A stretch of 64,000 bases of DNA from Ailanthus altissimus (GCA_946807835.1 OX327695.1:25216501-25280500); one strand, 5' to 3'. Shown: positions 46,068 through 59,232, counted from the first letter of the stretch. Numbers and translations are program-made. The notes: generated by a model not told the origin, from the sequence alone.

Positions 46068-46561
46068 AAGTTGTTGATACTAATTTCCCAAAATTTTTAA
46101 CTGATGTGGTGATAGAGCTATTTTACTACCTAAAATTAAAAATTAAAAATAAAATAAGAAGATGTTGGTGTAGGACTTGATCAAAAGATTTGGTCCAATG
46201 AAACTTTAACGTGTGGTAGTGCAACCATCAAGGTAGATTACTTATGTTAACAAAAGAACGAAAATAATAAACATAAAATAAGTCACAACACCAACCACCT
46301 TAGAGCACTGCAACTACCACTCACCACCAATTGTTTGGCCTCCACTTTGGCCATCATCATTACCATCAAAATGCCACCATCACGCCCTAGAATTGACCGC
46401 CACCTTAGCCCACAAAGAATATCATCGTTCAGGCTATAATCGTTGCTGGAAGCCACCGTTGTCTGCCATTTAGCCCATTTGTTGTGCCTACGACTTTGTC
46501 GTCGCTAACTATACTCCATTGCCTGATGAGAATTTAAAAATTGGCATAGGACAATAGAAGG

Positions 46562-47948
46562 TGATTGTGTGTGCTATAGTAGCTAAGCGCAAGTGCACGT
46601 TATTGTATAAAAAAATATAGGATTTTAAGTCCAGATATCGATCCCACAAGGACTATGTGATCTAATTCTATAAATCAAGTACTAAAATTGTACCTACTTA
46701 ACTTTTATTCATAAAATTACAATCTAAAATTTATTTAACTAATCTACTCTATCAATTAAATTAAACAAAAGTAAAGGATAGAATTCACAAATAAAAATAA
46801 GTTTGAGTTTTGACTCGTCCCCTAATATTTCATTAGACTCATTAACTACTTAGTTAATCTCTTAATACCAATTGATTTGCTTAGACACTAATCTCATCAT
46901 GAGCCTCTGTCGATGGTCAAGTGACTATATTACATATTCTAACAATCACCTATATATCTACGGTAATCAAATCAGAATGTATTTCATTAAGATCAAGTCT
47001 AAATTATACCATACGTGCCACTTAGGTATATGTTTATCTTAGATGGAACTCATAGTTGTTACCCTATGATCATGCATCAAACTATCCGAGGCTAAACATA
47101 TGAATCTCTTCATCGAATTCATCATGGTTCCTTAATAATTTATAATATTGGTCAGATATAATGAAAGCAATAAACATAAAATAGAATGAATCAATTATAA
47201 TAATTAAGTTCATAAACTAAGAATCATTGAAATCCAACTACATACTAGGTTTACATAGTTTAACCTTAGAATAACAAGTTTAGGTCATCACAAAATAAAA
47301 AGTATCAAACCAATCCATAAAGAACAGCAAGAACAAGAACATAATAATAATAAAAGAGAATAAAAACTAATTAAGAAGATGTCTTGGGTTGTTTCTCTCT
47401 CAATCTTGACTTGAAGTTTGAATATTGATCTTAAATTTTGATTTCTTAACTTTGATTTTATATTGTGAATTCTTTATTTACGTTTTTTTTCCTCTCTAAA
47501 GTCTATGTATTTGACCTCAAAAGAGTGTTCTTGTTGGTATGAGAAACCTTAGGGGTGAGGGGCTTCGAATCCAAGTTCAAATAGGAGAGTTGAAAGGGGT
47601 TTTTATATATTGCACGGGTACCGTGGTGTTGGGGCTTGGCGCCGCGGTGCCAAGACCAGAAAACGTGACTTGGGGTAGCATTATCGGGTATTGCGGCGCT
47701 GGGTTGTGTACATCGCGGAACTCAGTCATCGGCTCTGCGGCGCCTAGCCCTGGTACTCGCTTTTATAATTTAAGTATAACTTTTTTATTGTACGTCCGAT
47801 TCGCCTCTCGTTTATTTTTATGCATCACATTTTCTATCGTACATCTATTTATAATAAAAAAAAATACAATTAAATATCTAAATATTTATGATTTAGAGTA
47901 AAATACGAAATTTGGGTATAAATCATACTAGTGCTTTTACGCCCCTAT
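46562..47948. mobile_element. 1.39 kb insert of unassigned class in unit D
   Basis: Absent from units A-C. Flanked by tagaagg on both sides (46555-46561, 47949-47955), consistent with a 7-bp target-site duplication. It begins tgattgtgtgtgctatagta and ends near acgcccctat. It contains agcgcaagtgcacg and gatatcgatcccacaagga, which I recognise as words of a common plant dispersed repeat without being able to name it, and a GC-rich block at 47635-47750 (gcgccgcggtgcc, tgcggcgctgg). The 120-codon frame at 47539-47901 resembles no known protein. Confidence 0.6.
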
Positions 47949-49291
47949 TAGAAGGTTGTATGGCATGAAGAAGAAAAAAAGGAATTAAGGCTCCACTGAA
48001 TGTTTTCACTAAAGCTCCATTTATTTTCTAAAAATTTATTTTTGGCTAGTATTTATTCAACATTTTATAGATAGACTTTAACAGATCATTAGCCTTCTAC
48101 AGATCTGAAGAATTGAGGCTAAAAACCATAACTATGAGGATAATGGTCCAAGGATTCAAGGTTGAGAACTATGGGATCAAGGACAAAAATCTGAAGAGCT
48201 AGGGATTAAGAAGGAAAGTTTGCATCAAGGCCAAGAATTGATATCAAAAGTCCACATTAAGGCCAAGGATTAAGAATAAAAGTCTACATCATAGTTGCCT
48301 AAGTCCTTATCGAGATCGCCTAAGTCTTCATCGAGGTTGCATAAAGTCCTTACTTAGGCTGTATAATCTTCAAAACTTGAGCAAGTTAAAATTAGGACAT
48401 ATTTGTAAAGACCTCTTTAAGCTTTCTGGGTAATGCACAAGCCTAAAAGTGAGGGCATATCATTGAAGACCTTTTTGGTGAACTTCAGTTAAGTTTTCCT
48501 CGGTTAATTGTTCAAAGAGTCCATGTGATACTTAGCTAAGTTTTCCTCTGTCCATTACTTGATAAGCCCATTTGATACTTTCAAGCTAAGTTCCCAAGCA
48601 ACAAACTATATGAGCTTGATTTGAGCTCAAGCACCCTAAGACATACCCAAAATTTTGCTCATACTACTATAAAGTATTAAGTATCAATTAATTAATATTG
48701 AAGATTAGGGGACTCATATTCCTTCCTAGATTTTAGCATAGCCTAATTTACAAGGCTAAAAAAAGTCCTAAACAAGTAATAAAGAGCTATTATATTTTAG
48801 TCTGACTCTAAATTAAAGTCTCCGACAAATCAGAAAACTACTACCCTTATTTTGGTAAGACTCTATTAAAGAAATCGTAATTGGGAAAGTTTGTTATATC
48901 ATAATTTGACTCAGATTCTACGATTCCAATGCTCTTGTTATCCTTTAAATAGGATAGCTAAAAAAATAAAGAAGACATCTTAAAAAGAATAGGCATCCAA
49001 TAAATCCACAATCTCTCCCTCCTAAGCTCAACACTCTTTTTCTATAATTTATATTTCATTTGTAAAGGCTTTACTTTCATGTATCTCTACCATAAAATTA
49101 TTATTCAATAATGTCATATAAATCATCTCATTAAACATAGTAAAGTGGGCATAAGCTCGAATTGAACTGAACCACTATAAATTCTTTATCTTATTGCATT
49201 TTTATTTTTAATTTTATTAATCTCTACTTTGTTCTCATCAACTAATAGATTAACTTGTTGACTTCAAGATGACTAAATTTTAGGGTCAACA

Positions 49292-49919
49292 TGATATTAT
49301 ATCCAAACATCAGGCTAAAAGAGAAGAATTAAAAAGTACTAGAACATAAATTATGAGTTATGGAGCAACTAAATCTTCGATGTCAATTCTTAACCATAAG
49401 AGCCTTATTACGTGGAAAAGTAACAACAGAAGTCTCTAAACTAGCGTGTTGGCATTACATATATCTTGACTTATGTAAATGTCAAAAGCTATTAACTTGA
49501 CGACCCCTCCAACGATTTGACACTTCAGTCTTTATAGACCTATAATTACATGCCTTTCTGATACTGACAAGAATAAGATTATTATTTGCTTTACTTGTTT
49601 ACTTTGGTTGCCATACTTTCTCCAGCATCCAATCCTCAACTTGCAGGTTCAATTCTAGTTTAATGACAACATGCATTAGTGATCAAACTCACCAATATTG
49701 TGAAACAACAGATGAAGAACAAGGAACCTCAAGTGGGAAGTGTATATACAAAAACACCTTGTATTTAGATAAAGGGCTTATGAAAATATCAACAATATAA
49801 CTTAGTCTAATATCGTCTATTAACATTTATGGAAATATCAACAATATAACTTATACTAATACTGTTAGCTTGTTAACCACCTATTTATAATAAAGCGACA
49901 CAACTATTTTCAAGATAAG
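49292..49919. other. Region in front of dead UGT fragment E
   Basis: Diverged copy of 36855-37449, including the same words before the UGT remnant (catccaatcctcaac, cacctatttataa). No gene. Confidence 0.5.
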
Positions 49920-50150
49920 AAAAGAATGTGATGATATATAAGATTATTTATCAAATGGTTTCATGAGGCCTTGTAAGAAGGATTTAGTGGTCCCCATGTG
50001 AGCATCTCAAATTAATATCCTTAGTGTACATTTTTATTAGTTGATTTTTTTTTTATTACAACTCAACTTAGACTAGTATTGTCAAAGGAGTTCTCATGAT
50101 TGCATGGCTACTCCATGCAGATTAAAATACGAATATCTGGGAAATTATTG
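49920..50150 (+). pseudogene. Dead UGT fragment E (PSPG region)
   Basis: Diverged partner of fragment D: DYLSNGFMRPCKKDLVVPM, then the same tga stop in place of the PSPG Trp, then SQINIL and rapid decay, with MIAWLLHAD recognisable at the end. It is shifted and truncated like fragment D but lacks the second stop of D (His codon cat at that place). More eroded than D. Confidence 0.75.
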
Positions 50151-50164
50151 CATGTGTTTTACTT

Positions 50165-52130
50165 GTGTAAAATACTAAATGTTGCTACCTTCCTTCTTCT
50201 TCAAATAGTATTGCACTTACTGTCACTTTGGACATTACCAGATACAAGTATAGAGTCTCTTGCGATGCTGGTGGAGATTGGATTGGAGGCTATGCTAGAT
50301 ATTCTTTCTATAAATGCTTCATTTGTCTCTTCTGGTCTCTATAACGGTCCATCTCTTTTCTTGATTATTTCAAAGAAAGGTCGACATCGGTCAAACATCT
50401 TGGAGATGAACCGATTGGAAGTGGATATCCTTCTTATTTATATTTATACATACTTGGGTGTTTGTGGGATTGTTGTATTTCTATGCAACACGCCTATTAT
50501 ATGTTGGTTCACCATTGCTCGAGCAACTAATGCTTCCTGTGTCTATATAGCTGACCTTCTATTTTCTTGCGGCCCTTCTATTATGGAAAACATTATGACG
50601 TCATTTTACGGGCACATGAAGTCATACAAAGATCCATGTATTACATCCAGAGCTTTAAGTACTATATCTTTTGCTTTCGTTTCTTTTCTAGCCAGATTTT
50701 TTTTTGAAGGATTCGTGTTAGCTTTCTGTAGTTCTGATTTTAGCTGTAACTCTCAGAGGAATCCATTCCTCATTAAAGTGTTAATTTGCCTCTTTAGTGA
50801 TGGGCATGTAGACAATTCCTACCTTTTTTACATTGTGGAACGAGCACATCTTGTTTTGGTCTCTTAAGTGGTTTGAATCTCAACTGGTTTTGGCTCTTTG
50901 AATATCTCATAATCTTTATACTTCAACCAAATTTTCTCAACAGGTATATTAATTAAGATAAAGTGTTTAAAGACTTTAGGTCTTTTGTCTCTCGAACACT
51001 TTTTCTATGTTGAAAGGTTTTTTTTTGTGTCCTTTATTGTGGGATGGTTGGTCTTTCTTCTAGGTGATTATAACTAAAGTCTTTTTTATTATCAAGGTTG
51101 AATCCTCTTCTTGATAGATTCAATGTTCTGACTTCTAGTTTAACAGTTCAAAAAATGTAAAGTTCTTTTGAACCAAGTAATAGTAATAAGCAATGAAGCT
51201 TTATAAACATATGTTGCTATTTCGTGTCAAAGCTTTGAATCTATTCAGAAAGTTCTTGATTGATTCATTACTTACTTATCTCATGAGGAATAATTCTAAC
51301 GTAGTCTTCTTTTTTTATATTTTTAATGTATTATGCAATAAAGGCTGTGGCAATTTTCTTGAAAGAAAAGATAGAGTTCTCTTTCAAATACTGGGACCAA
51401 TTTTGGGTTGCTCCTTTGAGGCTGAAAAGCAAGATTATGCACATCAAGGCTTCATCATACCTGTGTATGATCATCTTCTCGTTGAAGTGGAAGATGTGTC
51501 TTTAAGGTTCCCTGACCCATCATAAGAAGCAAAATTTAGCAATACAAATTTTTTTTATTTTTTTGGTTTCATTATCTTATCTGTGAAAGGGTTTTGGTTA
51601 GCCTTACTTGGCAGGGAAAGTATGTCCTCATGCCTTTTGCTCTTGGGCCCTTCCCGTATAGTTCTTCTATCTTTTTTAGAATTGAGGCTTTAAACTCTTA
51701 TTTTTTTGTTAAATAGCTTTACTAGTATTGCCACCTCTAGTTCCTAAGGTATAGCTTTTTTTCTTCCAATATTGTCAGATAATTATTGAGGATTCCCTAT
51801 TTGTGTATCTCAAGGTAGAAGCTCTTTATAGTCTTCCACAAGCCTCTTCCAATCTCCAAAGCTTTCAGGCAACTACAGAGCTTCTTGTTTTCCTTATCTG
51901 ACTTTTTTAGCTCATTCAATATGTTTGCTAAAATTCCTAGCATAATTATGGAAGCATTATTCCCATTTATGTCAACGTTAAAAGAGGCAAGGCTTCTTTA
52001 TTCACTAGTTCCAGTTTCAGTTGATCGTGTATTGCTGCTTCCTATTATGATTTTCAACTCCCTTTAAAATTGACCTTTTCGAGATTTCCACAAATGGCAC
52101 CACTAAAAGCACCATATCTAGAACTCTCCA
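50165..52130 (-). pseudogene. Ty3/gypsy retrotransposon relic on the minus strand
   Basis: Read on the minus strand, 50170-50470 gives GRISTSNRFIS-like and DRCRPFFEIIKK, the conserved RT/RNase H connection of Ty3/gypsy pol (usually GR-x-x-x-LNRFIS and CLPFF-x-x-LK), followed by decayed RNase H. Minus-strand 51190-51530 gives YDGSGNLKD and ESIKNFLNRFKALTRN, which resemble the retrotransposon gag domain. Protease and most of RT are missing, and stops are frequent. The plus-strand frames of 255 codons (50100-50867) and 110 codons (51193-51525) are antisense shadows of this relic. Confidence 0.65.
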
Positions 52131-52900
52131 AAAATTATGTCTTAACCATTGTTGATCGCCTTGAATTACAGTAACAAAATACTATCATCCTACAAAAAAA
52201 AGCACTTTGATGCTTAAGTCGGTAGCTATCTAATAGACACGTGATGTGTGTAAGAGTACTCCCAATTAAGAGAATAATGCTTTATATTCTTCTTAGTCTA
52301 TTCAAAGTTATAATGCTTAATTTCTCAATGCCTTATAGCCTGTTATGCATGTCTTTTATAATGCTAATATGAGAGTTTGAATCATATGAAACATAATCTT
52401 TTTTATGTTAAGATGATCCTCATCACAATGTGATCATCTTATCATTACGTGATCATATGATAACATAATAATCTTCATCAGATAAAGTTTAAAGGTTAAT
52501 AGAACTCGATCAAATTAAATAAAAAATATAATGAAATAAAGAGGAAGAAACGGGTTAATACTCTTTTACCTTTTATAGCCATTTTGGCTTTTTACTTTTC
52601 TTAGGTTTCACAAAAATGGTTCGGTCCATCCCTTTTTTTTTTTGTCCAGACTTGATTTTTGGACCATTTGGCTTTAATGGGCTTGGTTTATTTTTATTTG
52701 GGCCCAGTTTTACCCTTCAAAAGCTATAGGCTCTGTTATTAAGTGGAGTGGATTATTGAGCTTATTAATAATAGGCCCAATATATTAAAATATATATGGT
52801 AGACTATTTGAACCCATAAGTTTTTTTTGAAAGGTTATTTTTTTTTATAAAATCAAGGAAATTTTGATTTTAAAATTTTATTCTATGTTTTTTTTTAAGG
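52131..52900. other. Intergenic DNA
   Basis: Low-complexity AT-rich sequence with one unit (ctttgatgcttaagtcggt, near 52207) of the tandem repeat seen at 2141-2312. No gene. Confidence 0.4.
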
Positions 52901-52919
52901 ATACTCTACAAACCTTTTA

Positions 52920-53960
52920 ATATACCCTAAAAAAATACTAATATAGCTGTGTAAGTTATGATTATTATGGAGAATGGTGGTTAAAAGTTATGTAAAAGAT
53001 AATTTTGAATCAAGCCATGGAAGAAGAATTGACATAGAGTCAAGAGTAAGGCAAAAGAATGAAGATAAAATTGAAGTTAAAGCTTAACAATTAGAAGTTG
53101 AATTTAGGTCTGAGTATCGCAACACTGCGTTTTAAGTGTTGCGACACTCAATCAAAACCTTTAATGTAGTGGCACTTGGAAGAGAGTGTTGCGGCACTCG
53201 ATTTTGGAGAATAAGCGCTGCACTTTGGTTGAAAGAGAATCTTTTATCGCTGGATTTGTTGCAGAAGAATTCTTCCTATTCTAATCACTGCCATCTCATG
53301 AATTGGATTTGAAATGAGTAGTCTTGATTCGATGTTAGCTACATACCTAAAGTCTTGAAAAGGTAAGAACTACAAGAAGAAGCCAAGTCAAGCCTGAGGC
53401 TAAGAAAAGCGAGCTCAAGATCCGTTCTTCGACAATCAAGGAAATTCGAAAACAAGCCAACAATACAAGGTTTTGGTACTTTGATCACATTTCGATCTTA
53501 GGAAGAGAAAGCAAGGGATGTTAAACTTAAACAAAAAAGAATGCCATTTAGAGCATTTTAATTTCCCACCATCTACCCAATTGACCTATTCGATTGATTA
53601 AATAGACCGTTTGAGCATTGCAGTGCTAGTGTGAATATCATTTTTGCGAGTTTTCCTACTTTAGTTAGTTTAAACTTCTTTTTTTTATACAACTTAGAGA
53701 GAATAAATAGCCTTTATTTTGACTAGAAAAAATATTATCAAAATAAAAGAGTATTCATTGTCATCTCGAGAGAGAGATCATTATTATTTGTAATTCAACA
53801 AAAAAGAGTCTAGGATCTTAATCCATAGATGTAGCAATTACCAAATTACATAAATTTTTTCTTATGTGCTTTAATTGTGTTTGTTTTTCTTCATTGATAT
53901 TTTCTATTCTATATTCTCTATTACTTATGGTTGAAAAATCTTAATAATTATTTCCGTTGC
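52920..53960. repeat. Possible degenerate solo LTR of a copia element
   Basis: The order of words resembles the copia LTR of Copia-3: a block of repeated gtgttgcgacact / gtgttgcggcact words (53120-53200), then gatcttaatccatagatgtagcaattaccaaattac (53815-53850), which parallels the Copia-3 LTR stretch at 41231-41275. No ends or target-site copy could be fixed. Confidence 0.35.
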
Positions 53961-54415
53961 AATTCTTAAACTAAATAAAAAATTTCATGTATTATGTTAA
54001 TAAAATTGTGATAAATATAAAATATCAAAATAAAAAAAATCGTGATTAATTTAAATGTAGAGACTAATACTGTTGCAACTAATGCTAGCACCACTCATAC
54101 CCTAAATTCCTAATTATTCTTTCATTATTGCATATTACGTCATACTTAAGAGCACATCATTTTTAGATTGTAATGAAATGAAATTTTATTTAAACAGGAG
54201 TTGTAGTTGCTATGTAGATTTATGGGTGTACTATAATGGAATATGATCTTAATAGTAGTAAATTTCTATATCTTGTGATGTTACGCATAAAAAGATGAAA
54301 AAAAAATATAAAAAAATTATCCATGCAATTATGCAGTAGTTTAAAGATAACAAGTGAAACGAAGTAATGGAAAAAGATGAGAATCAAAGTTTAATGTTAA
54401 GAAGAGTCGGCGTAT
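53961..54415. other. Left flank of unit C
   Basis: AT-rich sequence without a gene. It does not match the DNA to the left of unit B; the switch is at 54415/54416. Confidence 0.5.
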
Positions 54416-56131
54416 AGAGTTAAATTGTATAAACATTTTAACAATGAATGATGCTTTGTTTGTTCACACCTACGTTATGTTGGTCTACCGCTGCTTTACT
54501 CGTCCATAGATTGGCGCATTTTACTGTAAAGAGAGGGATGGGCAGAAGATCAATGAAGCGAGGAGACAACGAAAACCAATACTCATCCAATATAACTGCC
54601 AATTACAATAGACTTGGACTGAGCAATTGATGTGAAGACCTCAGGTCGCTTTTGAGAGGGCTGGACCCGTATAGCATGGGTAACTTAATGCGTAGGTGAT
54701 GTTGATACTATAGTTCTTGTTCATATGGAGGGATCTTGGAAGACTAGAAGTTCTGTACGTTGCCTGGCCAGCTTCACACGTAAAAGTTATATGGACTATT
54801 TGACTCTTGTAAATGCCAGTCGGCAGGCGCTACATATAAGTCAACTTCCTCGACTTTTATGCTGTAACACTCAGTGACCCCTTCACATTCATGTGGTTTT
54901 GTGGTTTCTATCATTCTATCTCTATTGTGTTGTCTATGTTTAATTGGATAGAAAGGAGAGTAGAAAGGAAAATAATTCTCATTTTTATAAAGATTTATTT
55001 ATTTAGCTGACAATTTTAATAAAGAATGGAGATTAAGAAATCATTGTTCCTTAAAATTGAGAAATTAGGATTTCTCTTTAATTCACTCATTTGTTAAATT
55101 ATTATATTTATTCTCTTTCTAAAATATTAAAAAATAAATTAACATATTTATATAAATAAGTAAATTAAAAAATTTAAATTATGTTAATTAATTTTTTTAA
55201 ACATATTAATATTTGATAAATACAAATGTTAGTTAATTTATTAATATTATTTAGTTAAAATTAAAATTATAAATTAAAATTAAGAAAGAGTAAAAAATTA
55301 TAATATTTTTTCCAACATCGATGCTATGCTCTATGTCCAAACACTAGGACCAATCCCTCCCCTCTAATTTGTAATTCGATTTCTTAAATTTAAAATCTCT
55401 CAATAAGAACGAGACCTAAATATTAGAACTTGCGCAAGTGGTGCACTTGCCCACTTGAATTTCGACCTAATCTTCAGAATTCAAAACTTGATCTCCTAAA
55501 CTTAGGGCTCTACGCTGAGACCTAAGACCCAACACTATGACCAAGGGTCCTGTCTCCTCTAAACTCCAATTATTCTCAAGTGGTTCCTTAAATTTGGGAC
55601 ACAATGGTTGATTCACTACTCTAACCAAACAATGAAATCATTTTCATCTCTCATTTATTTTCTCTTTTCTTTTTTTTTTCTTTCCATTCTTCAAATCAAA
55701 TGGGGTTCAAACTCAATACCGCGCGTCATCTCTGTTGTTACCTTTATTTAACAAACATTTTAGCAACTTGCATCAATTGTCAACTCCGGGAAATAATTTA
55801 CGGAAAGAGATCTGGCAATATGACAATGCATTGCATTTTGATAAAGATTTGCCATCCTCCATCCCAGCATTAAATGGAGTCAAGATTGGTTTACAGAAAC
55901 ATTTAAAAGCTTTTTGTTTTTTAGTATCTACTTGCTTAGAGATAGAATTAAATATCTATGAAAATATCAACAAATAGTGAAATTATATGTACGAGATGTA
56001 TGCCAAAATGCCTACAAATACAATTGCAAACTTGTGCATGCAACAGGTATCATTTAAACTTACTCTAGCAATACATACCACTGCCATTTCAAAAATCAAA
56101 TCTCATTTGGTTAAAAATTAAGTCTCTCGCG
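54416..56131 (+). promoter_or_regulatory. Unit C: upstream region of UGT-4
   Basis: Identical to the UGT-3 upstream DNA apart from 55871. The TATA position reads tacaaata (56013-56020). Confidence 0.6.
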
Positions 56132-57583
56132 ATGCAAATTGGAAAACCTCACGCAGCTTTACTTGCAAGCCCGGGCCTGGGACACCTTATTCCCGTCCTC
56201 GAGCTCGGAAAACGCCTTACTCATCACAACCTTCATGTCACCGTGTTTGTCGTGGCTAATGATACTTGTAGTGAACGGTTATCTAGACTTCTCAACTCAT
56301 CATATGAAGATCTCCTTGATATCGTCTTGCTCCCATCCGTTGACATCTCTGGCCTAGTCGGCCAGGATGCATCGGTAGTAACACAAATTGTGGTTACGAT
56401 GCACGAGTCCTTACCAGCCCTTCGATCAACAATATCTGCCATGAAGTTCCGCCCAACGGCTCTGATTGTGGACTTGTTTGGAACTGAAGCTATGACTGTT
56501 GCTGATGAGTTTGAGATGTTGAAGTACGTGTTCATCGCTTCTAATGCATGGTTTGTTGCTGTCACAATGTATGCTCCAACTCTTGATAAAAGGGAGTTAT
56601 TTGATGAGCATATTATCCGCCGACAGCCGCTCAAAATCCCTGGTTGTTCATCGGTACGCTTCGAGGATACGCTTGAAGCCTTCCTGGATCATACGGATCC
56701 TATGTATGAAGGGGTTTTACGCTTGGGGATCGAGATGTCAAAGGCTGACGGCATTCTGATAAACACGTGGGAGGATCTAGAACCCAAAAATCTTGAAGCC
56801 CAGAGAAATATTAATATGTTGAGAAGCGTCGTTAAGGCAAGGGTTTATCCGATCGGTCCTTTGACAAGACCGGTCACAGAATCGGTTTCGGGGAGCGAAG
56901 TACTGGATTGGCTGGACATGCAGCCTAATGAATCGGTGATCTATGTGTCATTTGGAAGTGGTGGAACAATCTCATCCAAACAAATGATCGAGCTTGCATG
57001 GGGTTTGGAGCTTAGCAAGCAAAGATTCATCTGGGTTGTACGTCCTCCCTTGGATAAGGATGTATTTAATTCTTATCTGACGGCAGGGAACGGTCTTGCT
57101 GGCACCTTCGATTACTTGCCAGAAGGGTTTGTGAGTCGGACTAAAAACACAGGACTAGTTGTTCCTGTATGGGCTCCCCAAGCGGAGATATTGGCACATC
57201 CATCAGTTGGCGGATTTTTAACACATTGTGGATGGAATTCAACACTGGAGAGTATAATCAACGGTGTGCCGATGATTGCATGGCCATTATATGCAGAGCA
57301 AAAGATGAACGCTACAATGCTGACGGAGGAGCTTGGGGTTGCCGTGCGATCGAAGGAGTTGCCATCGGAGAGCACAGTAGAGAGGGAGGAGATAGAGAAG
57401 ATGATCAGAGGGATCCTGGTTGACAAAGAAGGGCAGGCAATTAGAAACACGGTCCAGGAACTAAAATACAGCGCCGAAAAGGCTTCGGTTAGGGGTGGTC
57501 CCTCCTATAATTCACTCTCCCAAATAGCCAAAGAATGTGATAGTAGCTTTCAATGCTCGAAATTAAGGGCTCAAGGTGCTTGA
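56132..57583 (+). CDS. UGT-4, UDP-glycosyltransferase, group E / UGT72-like
   Basis: Intact 483-residue single-exon gene encoding the same protein as UGT-3, with no difference seen in the coding DNA. Catalytic His 18, Asp 114 and PSPG box 347-390 as in UGT-3. Because coding sequence, about 1.7 kb upstream and about 600 bp downstream are all but identical, UGT-3 and UGT-4 should behave as a dosage pair unless the different far-upstream DNA matters (inference). Confidence 0.95.
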   Translation: MQIGKPHAALLASPGLGHLIPVLELGKRLTHHNLHVTVFVVANDTCSERLSRLLNSSYEDLLDIVLLPSVDISGLVGQDASVVTQIVVTMHESLPALRSTISAMKFRPTALIVDLFGTEAMTVADEFEMLKYVFIASNAWFVAVTMYAPTLDKRELFDEHIIRRQPLKIPGCSSVRFEDTLEAFLDHTDPMYEGVLRLGIEMSKADGILINTWEDLEPKNLEAQRNINMLRSVVKARVYPIGPLTRPVTESVSGSEVLDWLDMQPNESVIYVSFGSGGTISSKQMIELAWGLELSKQRFIWVVRPPLDKDVFNSYLTAGNGLAGTFDYLPEGFVSRTKNTGLVVPVWAPQAEILAHPSVGGFLTHCGWNSTLESIINGVPMIAWPLYAEQKMNATMLTEELGVAVRSKELPSESTVEREEIEKMIRGILVDKEGQAIRNTVQELKYSAEKASVRGGPSYNSLSQIAKECDSSFQCSKLRAQGA

Positions 57584-59232
57584 TTAGGTTTCATGACTTA
57601 ACAATAATAGAGGCTATAATTACTTGCCGGGGTTAATTACTATTAATTTTCATATGCTTAAGCTTTTAAAATGACGTACTCCTTTTCCTTCGTGCTTTTT
57701 TATTTATGCCACTGCCAGCAGTAGGTTCGGTTTATACTATAGTGTCAAGCTTTTAATATATAAGCGTTCCATTATCATTTTCATTTCTTTTTTAATTTTA
57801 AGTTAATAAAAGAGAAATAACAAGTGTAGCAAATTTTATTTGTTATGATTGAATAAAAGATACACACTAGAATGAAGTACTAATAATTCTGACTTTTTAA
57901 ATTACGAGACTCGTCTTAAATTTAATTTAATGTCTAATTAGTTTAATAAGAGCAATATTTTTTCTCAATATTTAAATAAATTTATTTTTAGGGGAGCTGA
58001 ACCCCTTCACCAAAGTATGAGAAAAGATAAATAGTATATTATTAAATGAGGATTTTCTCTTAACTTAGATTTTATCTAAATTTTTAAATATTTTTTAACT
58101 CATGTATTAGATATTAAGTACATATGGTCAATATATATTCTTTTATTATTACTTTTTTTTTACTAATCATCAATCTTCATTAATCGTATGTTAGTAAAAG
58201 ATTAATTAAAATTTAATTAAAGAGAAGATCGTGACCTAAATTATTAAGTATTTTCAAGTAGATATCTAATTTATCCTAAAATATTAGGCAATTTATATTA
58301 TTCGTATTAGAAATTTATATGAAATAAATATTCATTCCGGCTATCTCTGTGTGTGTGTATATATATATATATATATAATTTCAGTTTACCATTTCAAATA
58401 CATACGAGGAAGGAAACTCAAATAATAAAAATAACTCACATATAGATATACCAATTTTTATAGTTTACGACTGTGTTTAGCCATAAGAAATTACGATCCC
58501 AGTGTCATCCAAAATAATAGTGACAATGCTAACGAGATGTAACAAACACACGCACAACATTTGTCGCGAACACTTGTTGAAAGGCAGCGATTAATATTTC
58601 ATTTCAAGATTCATATTTGATAACTTGATGTGCAATAATTATAACGCAAATTATACGCCATGAAAATAAAATGATTTGTTTTGCAAGAGTTGAAAAGGAA
58701 TACTAGAAGCTAAATAATGAGTGATGGATCTATCAAACGACGTTGCACGCCGTCGCATGTGTGGAAAAATAACAAAAGAAGTCTCTAAACTAGCTTGTTT
58801 GCATTGCATCACCCATAATTTAACCTTATCTTTGACTCGTGTAATTGCCATTCCTCAAAAGCTTAACAAAAATGGATGAATGTTCTCTCTAAGTTTTTAT
58901 TTAAACAAACATAAATATGTTATTAGTGATTTATAAAAGAAAAAATAATAAAATAAACAAATCTTGATCGTCTATATCTAAGTGTTAATATGTATCAAAA
59001 AATTCTTAAAAATTTAAGTAAGTTTAACATAAGTAAGAATCCTAATTCAAGAAAAATGAGATAAAAAGAATATCAAACTCCATTTATTGAAAGATATATT
59101 TGTTAATTGATATCATTTGTAATTTTATAAATAAATTTTATATAATGAATGAATATTCATTCCTTTAAATCAGTAGTAAGAATTATTTAAGAGTCATAGT
59201 TGATGAAATGGGCAATAATTATAATTCATATT
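57584..59232. other. Unit C: 3' flank and spacer
   Basis: As in unit B, with the empty Copia-2 site at 57995-58004 and the microsatellite near 58349-58377. No gene. Confidence 0.6.

Larger units (their letters stand above)
39899..49291 (+). mobile_element. Unit D: decayed LTR element split by later insertions
   Basis: First direct repeat about 39899-40492, second 48699-49291. Interior fragments at 40493-40666, 46068-46561 and 47949-48698 line up with the interiors in A, B and C. It lacks the hAT-like element and the cacatcgg repeat, and instead carries Copia-3 and a 1.39 kb insert. The bases after the first repeat (aattcgataacatctatggaaa) are a better-preserved gypsy-type primer region than in the other units. 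Confidence 0.5.

Noticed and set aside
50100..50867. 255-codon plus-strand open frame
   Set aside because: Composition is unlike a conserved protein and the opposite strand carries Ty3/gypsy pol words; treated as an antisense shadow.
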